This document shows positions 55,147-64,000 of a stretch of DNA of 64,000 nt, piece after piece. Origin of the DNA: RGZA01 sp964568585 (GTDB lineage Bacteria > Pseudomonadota > Alphaproteobacteria > UBA9219 > RGZA01). Where the stretch lies: NCBI GenBank assembly GCA_964568585.1, contig CAZMQI010000004.1:1-64000 (forward strand). The letters run 5' to 3'. The notes below the pieces were generated by a model, which worked only from the letters and a program-made list of their open reading frames with translations, made no database searches and was not told where the DNA came from. Made by a program: the position numbers and the translations under genes. Position 1 is the first letter of the stretch, and each line of letters opens with the position of its first letter.

Positions 55147-56421
55147 ATGGCCAATGATAACAATCAAAACACGCGCAAACGTTCAAACACCAAAGGCGAT
55201 ATCCTTGCCGCGCTTGATATTGGCACCAGCAAGATCTGCTGCTTCATCGCACGCGCGACGGAAGAAGGTGGCACGCGCGTTATCGGTATTGGCCATCACA
55301 TCTCCCAAGGTGTGAAGGGCGGCAATATCGTGGACGTGGAAGCCGCGCAAAGCGCCATCAACGCGACGCTTGATAATGCCGAAGAAGTTGCCGGTGAAAA
55401 AATCAGCCGCGTCATCGTGAATTTCTCAGGGGGCAAACTGGCATCGCACCATGCCGACATCCACATCAATCTGAATGGCCGCGAAGCAAGCGACTATGAC
55501 ATTGAACGTGCCTTGGCGATGGGCCAGCAGGAAAATCTGGCGGAAGGCTCGGAGCTTATTCATTTAGTGCCAACCGATTTTTCGATTGATGGCCAGAATG
55601 GGATTAGAGATCCGCGCGGGATGATTGGCGATAATTTGAATGCGAAATTGCACATGGTTTCGGCTCATTACGCCCCTATCCGTACCCTGTTATCTGCACT
55701 GCAACGCTGCCATCTTCAGGTGAGCGATGTAGTTGTATCACCATACGCCAGCGGACTTGCATGTCTGGTGGACGATGAAATGGAATTGGGCGCAACGCTA
55801 ATTGATATGGGCGGCGGCACAACAACCTTTGCATTATTCAATGATAAACAGATGGTACACGCCGATAGCATCCCCATTGGCGGCATGCATGTGACGAATG
55901 ATATTGCGCGTGGTCTTACTACGCCCGTCAATCACGCCGAACGCCTCAAAACACTTTTTGGAAATGCACTGTCCAGCTCATCCGATGAGCGCGAGATGAT
56001 TGACGTGCCGCAAGTCGGCGAAGAAGCACCCGAACATGCAAACCATATTCCGAAATCGCATCTCATCCGCATTATCGGCCCACGCCTTGAAGAAACATTC
56101 GAACATCTGCGCGACCGATTGAAGGTTGCGGAAAGCAGCGTTGCAGTTAATCGCCGCGTGGTGTTGACGGGCGGCGCATGCCAATTGCCGGGCATTCGTG
56201 AAATGGCGCAACGTATTCTGGATAAACAAGTTCGCATTGGCCGCCCTTATCGCTTGCAAGGCCTCAGCGATAATGCATCCGGCCCGGCCTTCGCCACGAT
56301 TGCAGGATTGCTGGCCTATGCCACCAACCCCGAAGCAAGCATGCCGCGCTTTGGTCAGGATTTGAGTGCGAACCAAGGGTTCTTCGACCGCATCGGCGGC
56401 TGGCTGAGAAACGCTATCTAA
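55147..56421 (+). CDS. ftsA: Cell division protein FtsA
   Basis: The 424-residue actin-like ATPase tethers FtsZ to the membrane. Seen are ALDIGTSKICCFIA (phosphate 1), TLIDMGGGTTTFALF (phosphate 2), VVLTGGACQLPGI, and a C-terminal amphipathic helix FFDRIGGWLRNAI that binds the membrane. ftsZ follows after 549 bp, an interval holding a small reverse-strand gene and the ftsZ promoter. Confidence 0.97.
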   Translation: MANDNNQNTRKRSNTKGDILAALDIGTSKICCFIARATEEGGTRVIGIGHHISQGVKGGNIVDVEAAQSAINATLDNAEEVAGEKISRVIVNFSGGKLASHHADIHINLNGREASDYDIERALAMGQQENLAEGSELIHLVPTDFSIDGQNGIRDPRGMIGDNLNAKLHMVSAHYAPIRTLLSALQRCHLQVSDVVVSPYASGLACLVDDEMELGATLIDMGGGTTTFALFNDKQMVHADSIPIGGMHVTNDIARGLTTPVNHAERLKTLFGNALSSSSDEREMIDVPQVGEEAPEHANHIPKSHLIRIIGPRLEETFEHLRDRLKVAESSVAVNRRVVLTGGACQLPGIREMAQRILDKQVRIGRPYRLQGLSDNASGPAFATIAGLLAYATNPEASMPRFGQDLSANQGFFDRIGGWLRNAI

Positions 56422-56427
56422 GATTTT

Positions 56428-56748
56428 TTAAATTGTCATATTGAGGGTGATGCCTACGGCGTTCGCGCCGCGTCCATCCGCTTTCAAACTGCGTTTAATC
56501 TCGTCCGCGATTTGTTGTTCAACCTTTTTCTGCTCGTCGGGCAGCATGGCCTTTAAGCTTTCTTCGGTCATGTTATGGGCGCGCAGATATTTGTAGCGGA
56601 TTTTGTCGGCTACCGACATCTGGGAATATTTTACCAGTTCCTCGGCAGGGTTGGCCTTGTCCGCCGCGCTTTTGGCAAGGGCGGAAGTACTGGTTTTACC
56701 CGTATAATAGCTACCGGCGTTAGTAATGCCTGATATTGCACTGGTCAT
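56428..56748 (-). CDS. Small unknown protein, reverse strand inside the dcw cluster
   Basis: The 106-residue product has a Ser/Thr/Ala-rich start and a helical body with KYSQMSVADKIRYKYLRAHNMTEESLKAMLPDEQKKVEQQI. ATG 56748 is chosen since GGAGG lies six bases upstream; an ATG four codons earlier has none. It lies 6 bp after the ftsA stop on the opposite strand and splits ftsA from ftsZ. No domain is recognised; the codon use and strong ribosome site suggest a real gene. Confidence 0.7.
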   Translation of the reverse strand: MTSAISGITNAGSYYTGKTSTSALAKSAADKANPAEELVKYSQMSVADKIRYKYLRAHNMTEESLKAMLPDEQKKVEQQIADEIKRSLKADGRGANAVGITLNMTI

Positions 56749-56915
56749 AACAACCTCCATGCGCGTGATGCGCTACCCCTTACAAAGCATATTTTGTGCC
56801 AAATATAGGCCATGGCTGGCTGCCACAAAAATACCCAGATGAAAGCTAACCACCGGCCAATATGTTAAGGGTTTCAGCCAATCATTACGCAAATCAGTTG
56901 ATTTGGCCTTGCTTC

Positions 56916-56977
56916 GAATCCGAGCCGCGGTTTAGCGTTTGGGTCTGATTCAAAAGAAGGATTCATCAGAATGATTC
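56916..56977 (+). promoter_or_regulatory. Cluster of four GANTC sites at the ftsZ start
   Basis: GAATC (56916-56920), GATTC (56947-56951), GATTC (56960-56964) and GATTC (56973-56977, within the first ftsZ codons) fall within 62 bp. GANTC is the CcrM methylation site, and in Caulobacter its methylation state affects the ftsZ promoter. The interval 56749-56970 otherwise holds the divergent promoters and no gene. Confidence 0.55.
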
Positions 56978-58671
56978 AAATTACAGTTCCAGAAATGCAA
57001 ACCCAACTCCGCCCACGTATCACCGTTTTTGGTGTTGGCGGCGCAGGCGGCAATGCGGTGAATAATATGATCCGCTCCAATCTGGAAGGCGTTGAATTCG
57101 TGGTTGCCAATTCCGATGCACAATCGCTTTCAAGCAATCTGTCCGAACGCAAATTGCAACTGGGCGTGAATTTGACCCGTGGCCTTGGCGCAGGTGCAAA
57201 ACCCGATGTAGGCAGAGCATCAGCAGAAGAACAAATCGATGAAATCAACGCGTACTTGGAAGGCACCAACATGGCCTTCATCACCGCAGGTATGGGCGGC
57301 GGCACAGGTACTGGCGCAGCGCCCGTGATTGCCAGAGCAGCACGCGAACACGGTATTCTGACCGTTGGCGTTGTGACCAAGCCATTCCACTTCGAAGGTT
57401 CACATCGCATGCGTATGGCCGAAGCCGGTATCGCCGAATTGCAACAATATGTCGATACACTGATTATTATTCCAAATCAAAACCTGTTCAGAATTGCGAA
57501 TGAAAAAACAACCTTCGCCGATGCATTCCGCATGGCTGACGAAGTGCTCCATTCCGGCGTACGTGGCGTGACTGATTTGATGGTTATGCCTGGTTTGATT
57601 AACTTAGACTTTGCCGACATCCGCTCCGTGATGAGCGAAATGGGCAAAGCAATGATGGGCACTGGCGAAGCAACCGGCGAAAAACGTTCGGTGAATGCAG
57701 CAGAAGCCGCGATTGCAAATCCATTGCTTGATGATGTGTCGATGAAGGGCGCACGTGGTGTGCTCATCAACATCACCGGCGGTTATGATATGACCCTGTT
57801 CGAAGTTGATGAAGCCGCAAACCGTATCCGCGAAGAAGTTGACCCAGATGCCAATATCATCTTCGGTTCGACCTTCGAAGAAAAGATGGATGGCCGCATG
57901 CGCGTTTCCGTCGTTGCAACCGGTATTGACGCCGCAGCAGAAATGCCGCGCAGCCAAGCCGTGAGCATGGCAGGGTTGAATGCTTCGAAATTCCGCGCAG
58001 CAGAAACCCAAGCACCACAGCAAGCATCCTTCAATGGTGGCTTCACCGCGCCAGCTGCAGCACAGCAGCATGCACAGCGTCAACAGTCCCAACAGCCAGC
58101 GGCATCGTTCTATAACCAACAGCCCGCACAACCGCAGCAGCAAGCTCAACAGCCAGTGGCACAGCCTTCATTCTCTTCGCCGTTCACATGGGGCGCGCCA
58201 AAGCAATCCCAACAGCCAAGCATCTCGTCGCAAAGCGCCGCGCTTGACCAATTGCTGGAACGTGCCAAGCAAGCTGAAAGCATCATGAACCAGGCAACTG
58301 CCGCTGAACAACAACAGCAAGCGCCACAACCTGTACAACAACCAACATCGATTTCATTTGGTCAACCAGTTCCACAGGCGGCTCCACAACCCCAATTCCC
58401 GCAAGCACAGCAACAACAGCAAGCACCTTTTGTACACGTACAGGCTCCTGCTGCTGAAAAGCAGAACACCAAGCGCAGCAGCTCGCTGTTTGCACGTATC
58501 GCGGAGTTTGGCGGCGGCAAGCGTGATACCCAATCGGCACCGGCTGAACAACAGCAACAATCACAAGCACCATCCAAGGAATTGGGTGTGAATGCATCGG
58601 ATCGTCCACGTCTTTCTTCGGAAGAAGAAACACTGGAAATTCCGGCGTTCTTGCGTCGCCAATCGAACTAA
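56971..58671 (+). CDS. ftsZ: Cell division GTPase FtsZ
   Basis: The 566-residue tubulin homologue forms the Z ring. The GTPase core covers about residues 1-325: FGVGGAGGNAVNNMI, the tubulin signature GGGTGTGAAPVIA, and GVVTKPFHFEGSHRMRMAEAG. A long Gln/Ala/Pro-rich linker (about 345-545) follows, then the conserved C-terminal peptide EETLEIPAFLRRQSN that binds FtsA and other partners. The linker is much longer than in E. coli, as usual in alphaproteobacteria. AAGGA lies nine bases before the ATG; a strong terminator follows. Confidence 0.98.
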   Translation: MIQITVPEMQTQLRPRITVFGVGGAGGNAVNNMIRSNLEGVEFVVANSDAQSLSSNLSERKLQLGVNLTRGLGAGAKPDVGRASAEEQIDEINAYLEGTNMAFITAGMGGGTGTGAAPVIARAAREHGILTVGVVTKPFHFEGSHRMRMAEAGIAELQQYVDTLIIIPNQNLFRIANEKTTFADAFRMADEVLHSGVRGVTDLMVMPGLINLDFADIRSVMSEMGKAMMGTGEATGEKRSVNAAEAAIANPLLDDVSMKGARGVLINITGGYDMTLFEVDEAANRIREEVDPDANIIFGSTFEEKMDGRMRVSVVATGIDAAAEMPRSQAVSMAGLNASKFRAAETQAPQQASFNGGFTAPAAAQQHAQRQQSQQPAASFYNQQPAQPQQQAQQPVAQPSFSSPFTWGAPKQSQQPSISSQSAALDQLLERAKQAESIMNQATAAEQQQQAPQPVQQPTSISFGQPVPQAAPQPQFPQAQQQQQAPFVHVQAPAAEKQNTKRSSSLFARIAEFGGGKRDTQSAPAEQQQQSQAPSKELGVNASDRPRLSSEEETLEIPAFLRRQSN

Positions 58672-58688
58672 CGGCTATCCCTTTCAAG

Positions 58689-58733
58689 ACGGCGCGGGCC
58701 ACTGGTTTTTGTCAGGGCTCGCGCCGTTTTTTT
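58689..58733 (+). terminator. Rho-independent terminator after ftsZ
   Basis: ACGGCGCG plus GCC (58689-58700) pairs with GGC and CGCGCCGT (58716-58727), one mismatch inside, followed by seven T (58727-58733). It ends the dcw transcript, so lpxC has its own promoter in 58734-58886. Confidence 0.88.
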
Positions 58734-58886
58734 ATGTCCTTTTTGAGACATGCCCACTGGGGTTTTATGCTTATTTCCCAGATAGTTATCATTGTAATAC
58801 GCCGCAACAACCCGTGATTTCAGACTGCCCCGCCCCTTTGTTACTTTGGCGTCAGGATTAAACAATCAACGGATTCCTTTATTTCA

Positions 58887-59858
58887 ATGTTGGGCGATTT
58901 GCCACCACTCCTTACCTCACCCGTGCTTTCACGCACGCAAAAAACACTGGCAAGTGCATTGTCATGTGAAGGCGAAGGTGTGCACAACGGGAAATCGGTG
59001 CGCGTCTCCATTCAACCTGCTCCTGCTAATTACGGCATCCAGTTCGAACGTACGGATGTAAAAGTTAAAACCAATATCATCCCCGCAATCTGGAGCGGTG
59101 TGCGTGTAACGCCGCTATGCACCCAAATCCTGAATAGCGATGGAATTGAAGTACGCACCATCGAACATTTGATGGCAGCACTGTTCGCCAGCGGCATTGA
59201 TAACGCACACATCACCATCAGCGGTGCGGAAATGCCGATTATGGATGGAAGCTCGTTGCCATTCCTGCACATGATTGCGGGTGTGGGTGTTGTGGATTGC
59301 GGAAATACACCGCGCGAATTCATCAAAATCATCAAACCCATTGAAGCAAAGCAAGGCGATGCCTATGCACGGTTATTGCCTGCATCCTCTCCCCGCTTCA
59401 GCGTGACGGTTGCTTATCCGCAGCATAATGTAGGCGAACAGCAAGCTACGTTCGATTTCGAAGATGGCAATTTCATCAAGGATATCGCAAGTGCGCGTAC
59501 CTTCGGCTTTAAAACCGATTTGGAATATCTGCACGCCAAGGGCCTCGCGCTGGGTGGTAATTTCAGCAATGCGATTTTAATTAATGCCGAAGGGAAGATT
59601 ATGAACCCTGGTGGCTATCGCTCCCCCAATGAACTGGCACGCCACAAGTTGCTGGACGCTGTGGGTGATATTGCGCTGGCTGGCAGCATCATCCTTGGTC
59701 ATATGGATAGCAACCGTTCGGGTCATACACTCAACAATGCGCTGCTTCGCGCCTTATTCGCGGACGCAACCGCATATACCAAAGTCGAGCTGCCGAATGC
59801 CTTGGGCGAATCATTGGACTTTGCTCCCACACGCTCTGAAACAACTGTTTCTGTATAA
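58887..59858 (+). CDS. lpxC: UDP-3-O-acyl-N-acetylglucosamine deacetylase
   Basis: The 323-residue zinc enzyme performs the committed step of lipid A synthesis. It shows LASALSCEGEGVHNGKSV, VRTIEHLMAALFASGIDNAHI with a zinc histidine, EMPIMDGSSLPFLHMI, and RHKLLDAVGDIALAG with the other zinc ligands. The gene confirms a lipopolysaccharide-type outer membrane. It follows ftsZ, the usual order in proteobacteria. Confidence 0.97.
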   Translation: MLGDLPPLLTSPVLSRTQKTLASALSCEGEGVHNGKSVRVSIQPAPANYGIQFERTDVKVKTNIIPAIWSGVRVTPLCTQILNSDGIEVRTIEHLMAALFASGIDNAHITISGAEMPIMDGSSLPFLHMIAGVGVVDCGNTPREFIKIIKPIEAKQGDAYARLLPASSPRFSVTVAYPQHNVGEQQATFDFEDGNFIKDIASARTFGFKTDLEYLHAKGLALGGNFSNAILINAEGKIMNPGGYRSPNELARHKLLDAVGDIALAGSIILGHMDSNRSGHTLNNALLRALFADATAYTKVELPNALGESLDFAPTRSETTVSV

Positions 59859-59939
59859 GCGTTTTAGCCTAGGTTTTTGCCTTATGGCGGCCATCTTTTC
59901 GCGCTTTTTCAAGCACGCTTTTTCGTCTATAAACGAGGC

Positions 59940-60872
59940 ATGCTAAAACACATCAGAACACACTACATCCAACATCTCCTTATCGCGCTTATGTTCGTCC
60001 TGCTCGCTTCATGCGAAAGCACAACGGAAAAGCCTTATGTTGAAAAATCAGTGGATCAGCTGTATTCGGCTGCATCCAAGTCGATGGAAGAAAAGGATTA
60101 CGCGGAAGCCGCGCGCCTGTTCGATGAAGTGGAACGCCAGCATCCCTATTCCGAATGGGCATCACGGGCGCAGATTATGTCCGCCTTTTCGCATTACCAG
60201 AATTACAAATATGATGATGCCGTCAATACGCTTAACCGTTTCATTCAAATCCATCCGGGGCATGCACAAATCGCCTATGCCTATTACCTGAAAGCGCTGT
60301 GCCATTACGAACAAATCAGCGATGTGCGCCGCGACCAAGGCAACACCGCCAAAGCCATGGATCAACTGCGCGAAGTCGCACGTCGCTTCCCCGGCACGCC
60401 TTATGCCCGTGATGCGGAATTGAAGATTGGTCTCGCCAAAGATCATCTGGCAGGTAAAGAAATGGAAATTGGCCGCTATTATCTGAACCAGAAGCAATAC
60501 ATCGCTGCGCTGGGGCGCTTCCGCCGTGTGATTGAGGATTACCAGACCACCAGCCATGTGCCGGAGGCACTCCACCGCCTTGTTGAAACCTATTTGCTGA
60601 TTGGCATCCCCAAGGAAGCACAAACCGCAGCAGCAGTACTTGGCCATAACTACCCCGGCAATAGCTGGTATCAGGATAGTTATGAATTGCTCAAAGGCAA
60701 AAGCCTGACCCCACTAAAAGACGAAGCCAGCTGGATTTCAAAGACATTCGGTTCATCCACGCCGCAACAAACGCCCGCCGCCGTAACCGCGCCGCGTGAA
60801 ACTGTTAAGGCAAACGGAAACACACGCGAAGTCATTCAACCCGTCTTTATCCGAACCGAAACAGCGAAATAG
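59940..60872 (+). CDS. bamD: Outer membrane assembly lipoprotein BamD
   Basis: The 310-residue lipoprotein has a signal peptide with lipobox LLASC (Cys about 25) and TPR-like repeats through residue 245 (YAEAARLFDEVERQHPYSEWASRAQ, YAYYLKALCHYEQISDVRRDQ). It is part of the BAM complex inserting beta-barrel proteins. ATG 59940 places the cysteine correctly, though GAGG is only one base from it; a TTG at 59877 would add 21 residues before the signal. A Thr/Pro-rich tail ends the protein. Confidence 0.93.
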   Translation: MLKHIRTHYIQHLLIALMFVLLASCESTTEKPYVEKSVDQLYSAASKSMEEKDYAEAARLFDEVERQHPYSEWASRAQIMSAFSHYQNYKYDDAVNTLNRFIQIHPGHAQIAYAYYLKALCHYEQISDVRRDQGNTAKAMDQLREVARRFPGTPYARDAELKIGLAKDHLAGKEMEIGRYYLNQKQYIAALGRFRRVIEDYQTTSHVPEALHRLVETYLLIGIPKEAQTAAAVLGHNYPGNSWYQDSYELLKGKSLTPLKDEASWISKTFGSSTPQQTPAAVTAPRETVKANGNTREVIQPVFIRTETAK

Positions 60873-60886
60873 GAACAACCCGCGCA

Positions 60887-62602
60887 ATGCTCACGCAGCT
60901 ATCCATCCGCAATGTCGTGCTGATTGAAAAGCTGGAGCTTGATTGCACGCTTAGGTATCCTGGGGGCTTGTCGGTTTTAACGGGCGAAACCGGTGCTGGT
61001 AAATCCATTTTGCTTGATAGCCTTGGTTTGGGTCTTGGCGCACGCAGCGAAGCGAGTTTAATACGCGCGGGTGCAGATCAGGCAAGTGTGAGCCTCACTT
61101 TTCAGCTACCCAAAAAACACCCATCATTGGCATTACTGAACGAACAAGGTCTGCGCGATAGCAACAGCAACGAACCGCTTATCCTGCGCCGCGTGATAGG
61201 CCGCGATGGACGCAGCAAAGCATTTATTGATGACCAACCGGTTGCCGTCAGCCTTCTTAAAAAAATTGGCGAGTTATTAGTGGAAGTGCATGGCCAGTTT
61301 GAAACGCATGGCCTGCTCAACCGCGAAACGCATATCGGGTTTTTGGACAGCTTTGCTGGTCTAGCGGGCGAATTAGCAACATGCGAATTGCTGTATGGCG
61401 CATGGCAAGAAACCGTGGCGGCGTATAATAAAACCAAAGCCGATGTGGATGCCGCGCAAAAACAGGCCGAAGATATTGCAGCCGCGCTCAGCGAGCTTAA
61501 ACAACTCAACCCCCAAGTAGGTGAAGCCGATGCCTTGGCGGAAAAGCGCACGCGATTACAATCCCACGAAAAGATTATGGATGCGCTGCAATCCGCGCAT
61601 GCCGATGTATCACAGGATGATAAGGGCGCGCAGCGCATGGCGGCATCTGCACGCCGCGTGTTAACGCGCGCGGCGGAAAAAGCCGGTGATTTACTGAACC
61701 CCGCCCTGCAGCAGTTGGATATTGCGGAGAATGCGTTAGCTGAAGCATCCGCAATGCTTGAAAACCTGCTGCATAGCGATGCGTTTGATGCAGCCGCTCT
61801 GGAAAAAAGCGAGGAACGATTATTCGCGCTGCGTGCCGCTGCCCGTAAATACCGCGTGAACGTTGATGAATTGCCAAAGCTGCATGATGATTTGGCAACG
61901 CAGGCCGATTTGCTGGAGCATTCCGGCAAGGAACTTGGCAAATTAGAAAAAGACATGGCGCAAAAACGCACAGCATTCGAAGCACAAGCCAAGAAATTAC
62001 ATGATGCGCGCCTGCACGCTGCAATCGGGTTACAAAAAGCAGTTCATAAAGAACTGCCCCCACTTAAACTTGAAAATGCACGCTTTGAAGTGAATGTGGA
62101 TTTATTGCCGTTAGCCGATGCCAACGCCAAGGGTATGAGCCGCGTGACATTCGCCGCCGCCACCAACCCCGGCATGCCCAGCGGCGCCTTGCATAAGGTG
62201 GCTTCTGGCGGCGAACTGGCACGCTTCATGCTCGCGCTACGCCTATGTCTTGCCGAAGACGCGAGCGCCACGACGTTGGTGTTTGATGAAGTGGATACCG
62301 GTATTGGCGGCGCAACCGCCAGCGCGGTAGGCGAACGTTTGGCTAAGCTTGGCAATACCATCCAAACCCTTGTCGTCACGCATAGCCCGCAGGTCGCCGC
62401 GCGCGGCAACCACCATTGGCGCATTGAAAAGCAAACCGTCAAAGGCCAAATGCAAACCAGCGCAATCACATTAACGGGTGATGCCCGCCGCGAAGAAATC
62501 GCCCGCATGTTGGCTGGAAGCACCATTACCGAAGCCGCGAGAGCCGCTGCGGATAGTTTGTTAGACGGCGCAGAGCCGACCAAAAAGCGCAAAGCATCAT
62601 GA
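60887..62602 (+). CDS. recN: DNA repair protein RecN
   Basis: The 571-residue SMC-like ATPase acts in double-strand break repair. It has the Walker A TGETGAGKSILLDSL near residue 30, a long coiled coil with a QLNPQVGEAD hinge part, the ABC signature region VASGGELARFMLALRL and Walker B TLVFDEVDTGIGG. It overlaps ligA by 4 bases (ATGA). Confidence 0.96.
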   Translation: MLTQLSIRNVVLIEKLELDCTLRYPGGLSVLTGETGAGKSILLDSLGLGLGARSEASLIRAGADQASVSLTFQLPKKHPSLALLNEQGLRDSNSNEPLILRRVIGRDGRSKAFIDDQPVAVSLLKKIGELLVEVHGQFETHGLLNRETHIGFLDSFAGLAGELATCELLYGAWQETVAAYNKTKADVDAAQKQAEDIAAALSELKQLNPQVGEADALAEKRTRLQSHEKIMDALQSAHADVSQDDKGAQRMAASARRVLTRAAEKAGDLLNPALQQLDIAENALAEASAMLENLLHSDAFDAAALEKSEERLFALRAAARKYRVNVDELPKLHDDLATQADLLEHSGKELGKLEKDMAQKRTAFEAQAKKLHDARLHAAIGLQKAVHKELPPLKLENARFEVNVDLLPLADANAKGMSRVTFAAATNPGMPSGALHKVASGGELARFMLALRLCLAEDASATTLVFDEVDTGIGGATASAVGERLAKLGNTIQTLVVTHSPQVAARGNHHWRIEKQTVKGQMQTSAITLTGDARREEIARMLAGSTITEAARAAADSLLDGAEPTKKRKAS

Positions 62603-64000
62603 GTAGGAAGATTTCCAAGAAGCCTACTGAGGTTGAACTCACCCCGCTTGAAGCCAAGGCCGAATTGGAACGGCTGGCCGAGCGCATCGCACATCATGAT
62701 AAATTGTATCACCAAAAGGATGCGCCGGAGATTTCGGATAGCGAATATGATGAACTTCGCAAAGCGTTCAAGAAATTGCATGAAGCCTTCCCGCATCTTG
62801 CGCCTGCCCAAAACCCTGAAAAAACCGTTGGCGCAGCGCCATTAAGCGGATTCAGCAAGGTGAAACACCGCGTACCGATGTTATCGCTGGGCAATGCGTT
62901 TGATAGCGAGGATGTCACCGATTTTATTACCCGCATTCAGAGGTTTTTGAATTTAACAGCCGATACCGCCGTCGATTGCGTGGCAGAACCCAAAATTGAT
63001 GGCCTTTCTGCCAGTTTGTTTTACGAAAACGGTGTGTTCACCCAAGGTGCGACTAGGGGCGATGGCGAAGTTGGCGAAGACATCACCCAGAATTTGATGA
63101 CGGTATCGTCTATCCCCAAACAACTATCGGGTAAGTTTCCTGCGACCATAGAAATTCGCGGCGAAGTGTATATGGAACGCGGCGATTTTCTGAAAATGAA
63201 CGAAAAACAAATCGCCGAAGGCAAACCCGCCTTTGCCAACCCGCGCAATGCTGCTGCAGGAAGCCTTCGCCAGCTAGACCCCAGCATCACCGCAACGCGG
63301 CCATTGAAATTTTTTGCCTATTCTCTGGGCTATAGCGAAAACCGCGTGATTGATACGCAAATCGAATTACGGAAAGCCCTTAAAAACTGGGGTTTTACGC
63401 TGAATGAGCCATCGCAGCTTTGTAATGGCGCGGATGATATGATTGCGTATCACGCAAAGATTGGGGAGCTCCGCTCCACCCTGCCGTTTGATCTGGACGG
63501 CGTGGTTTACAAAATAAATGATTTTGATTTACAGGAACGTTTGGGCTTCGTTTCCCGTTCACCGCGCTGGGCGATTGCCCATAAATTTTCGGCAGAAGAA
63601 GCCGAGACAACGCTGAACGATATTATCATCCAAGTTGGTCGCACAGGCGCCCTCACCCCCGTTGCGGAATTGGAACCAGTGAATGTCGGCGGCGTGATGG
63701 TATCGCGTGCGACATTGCATAACGAAGATGAAATCCAGCGCAAAGATATCCGCGTTGGCGACCGCGTGATTATCCGCCGTGCGGGGGATGTCATTCCGCA
63801 GATTGTTAGCGTGAAGGTGGATGCACGCAAAAAAGACAGCAAAGTCTATATGTTTCCAACGCACTGCCCCGAATGTAACAGCATCGCCATAAGGCCGGAG
63901 GGTGAAGCGGTGCGGCGCTGCACGGGCGGGCTGATTTGCCCCGCGCAAGCGATTGAACGGCTTATTCATTTTGCCAGCCGCGATGCGTTGGATATTGAAG
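62599..64000 (+). CDS. ligA: NAD-dependent DNA ligase (5' part, cut by window end)
   Basis: The first 467 codons are present and the frame is still open at 64000. The Ia domain (ERIAHHDKLYHQKDAPEISDSEYDELR) binds NAD, the adenylation domain has the active lysine in AEPKIDGLSASLFYENG, and SPRWAIAHKF and VGRTGALTPVAELEPV lead into the OB fold. The zinc-finger cysteines start at THCPECNS, with further cysteines in RRCTGGLICPAQA. It seals nicks in replication. Coupled to recN. Confidence 0.96.
   Translation, partial: MSRKISKKPTEVELTPLEAKAELERLAERIAHHDKLYHQKDAPEISDSEYDELRKAFKKLHEAFPHLAPAQNPEKTVGAAPLSGFSKVKHRVPMLSLGNAFDSEDVTDFITRIQRFLNLTADTAVDCVAEPKIDGLSASLFYENGVFTQGATRGDGEVGEDITQNLMTVSSIPKQLSGKFPATIEIRGEVYMERGDFLKMNEKQIAEGKPAFANPRNAAAGSLRQLDPSITATRPLKFFAYSLGYSENRVIDTQIELRKALKNWGFTLNEPSQLCNGADDMIAYHAKIGELRSTLPFDLDGVVYKINDFDLQERLGFVSRSPRWAIAHKFSAEEAETTLNDIIIQVGRTGALTPVAELEPVNVGGVMVSRATLHNEDEIQRKDIRVGDRVIIRRAGDVIPQIVSVKVDARKKDSKVYMFPTHCPECNSIAIRPEGEAVRRCTGGLICPAQAIERLIHFASRDALDIE

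Noticed and set aside
58020..58460. Repetitive CAA/CAG-rich DNA, possible tandem repeat or CRISPR-like array
   Set aside because: It encodes the Gln-rich linker of FtsZ and has no regular repeat-spacer pattern.
61102..61992. 296-codon open frame antisense to recN
   Set aside because: Ser/Ala/Arg-rich shadow of a coiled-coil gene on the opposite strand, no start signal, no domain.

Overview
The window is chromosomal DNA of an alphaproteobacterium, read as a draft assembly (a run of 10 N lies inside rpmA). The assignment rests on a complete alphaproteobacterial-type division and cell wall (dcw) cluster ending in ftsQ-ftsA-ftsZ-lpxC, a very large (about 1640 residue) NAD-dependent glutamate dehydrogenase, the rplU-rpmA-obgE-proB-proA-nadD-rsfS-rlmH order, a GANTC-rich ftsZ promoter and a long FtsZ linker. 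The genus cannot be read from the sequence. Gene density is high and most junctions are 4-base ATGA overlaps or short gaps.

Layout. 1-160: tandem copies of a tRNA 3' end with flank. 162-3213: subtilase-like protein, dienelactone-hydrolase-like protein and tRNA-Arg(ACG), all on the minus strand. 3349-7922: a family 2 glycosyltransferase and two tandem paralogous TPR/glycosyltransferase proteins. 8008-16129: ribosomal proteins L21 and L27, ObgE, proline synthesis (proB, proA) with an unknown membrane gene between them, NadD, RsfS and RlmH. 16150-22006: phosphoglycerate mutase, EnvC-like factor, CtpA protease, divergent polysaccharide deacetylase and RppH. 21990-27166 (minus): AmpD-like amidase, DnaJ-domain protein, PPC-like protein, TauE/SafE permease, degenerate EAL protein and RidA. 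27321-33211: glutamate dehydrogenase and proline iminopeptidase. 33212-35061 (minus): arsenic operon arsR-arsC-acr3. 35062-37060: an intergenic region with an exact parS site, then OmpA-family protein and divergent RNase P RNA. 37145-38908: an orphan coiled-coil protein. 39173-58671: the dcw cluster from mraZ to ftsZ. 58887-64000: lpxC, bamD, recN and ligA (cut by the window end).

How it fits together. The dcw genes make the UDP-MurNAc-pentapeptide (MurE, F, D, C, B, Ddl), move it onto lipid (MraY, MurG) and use it at the septum (FtsW, FtsI, FtsL, FtsQ, FtsA, FtsZ). EnvC, the deacetylase, CtpA and the AmpD-like amidase handle wall splitting and recycling, and LpxC, BamD and OmpA build and anchor the outer membrane. 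Growth functions (L21/L27, Obg, RsfS, RlmH, RNase P) and DNA maintenance (RecN, LigA, parS) surround this core.

The least ordinary signals are non-coding. A 266-bp cloverleaf-like palindromic element sits exactly between murB and ddl and supplies the ddl ribosome binding site. A second structured palindromic repeat lies at 25303-25446. There is a perfect parS at 35241, DnaA-box-like sites and a palindrome before mraZ, four GANTC methylation sites in 62 bp at the ftsZ start, and a terminator-like hairpin in the rplU leader. No CRISPR array, prophage, transposase gene or defence system is visible.
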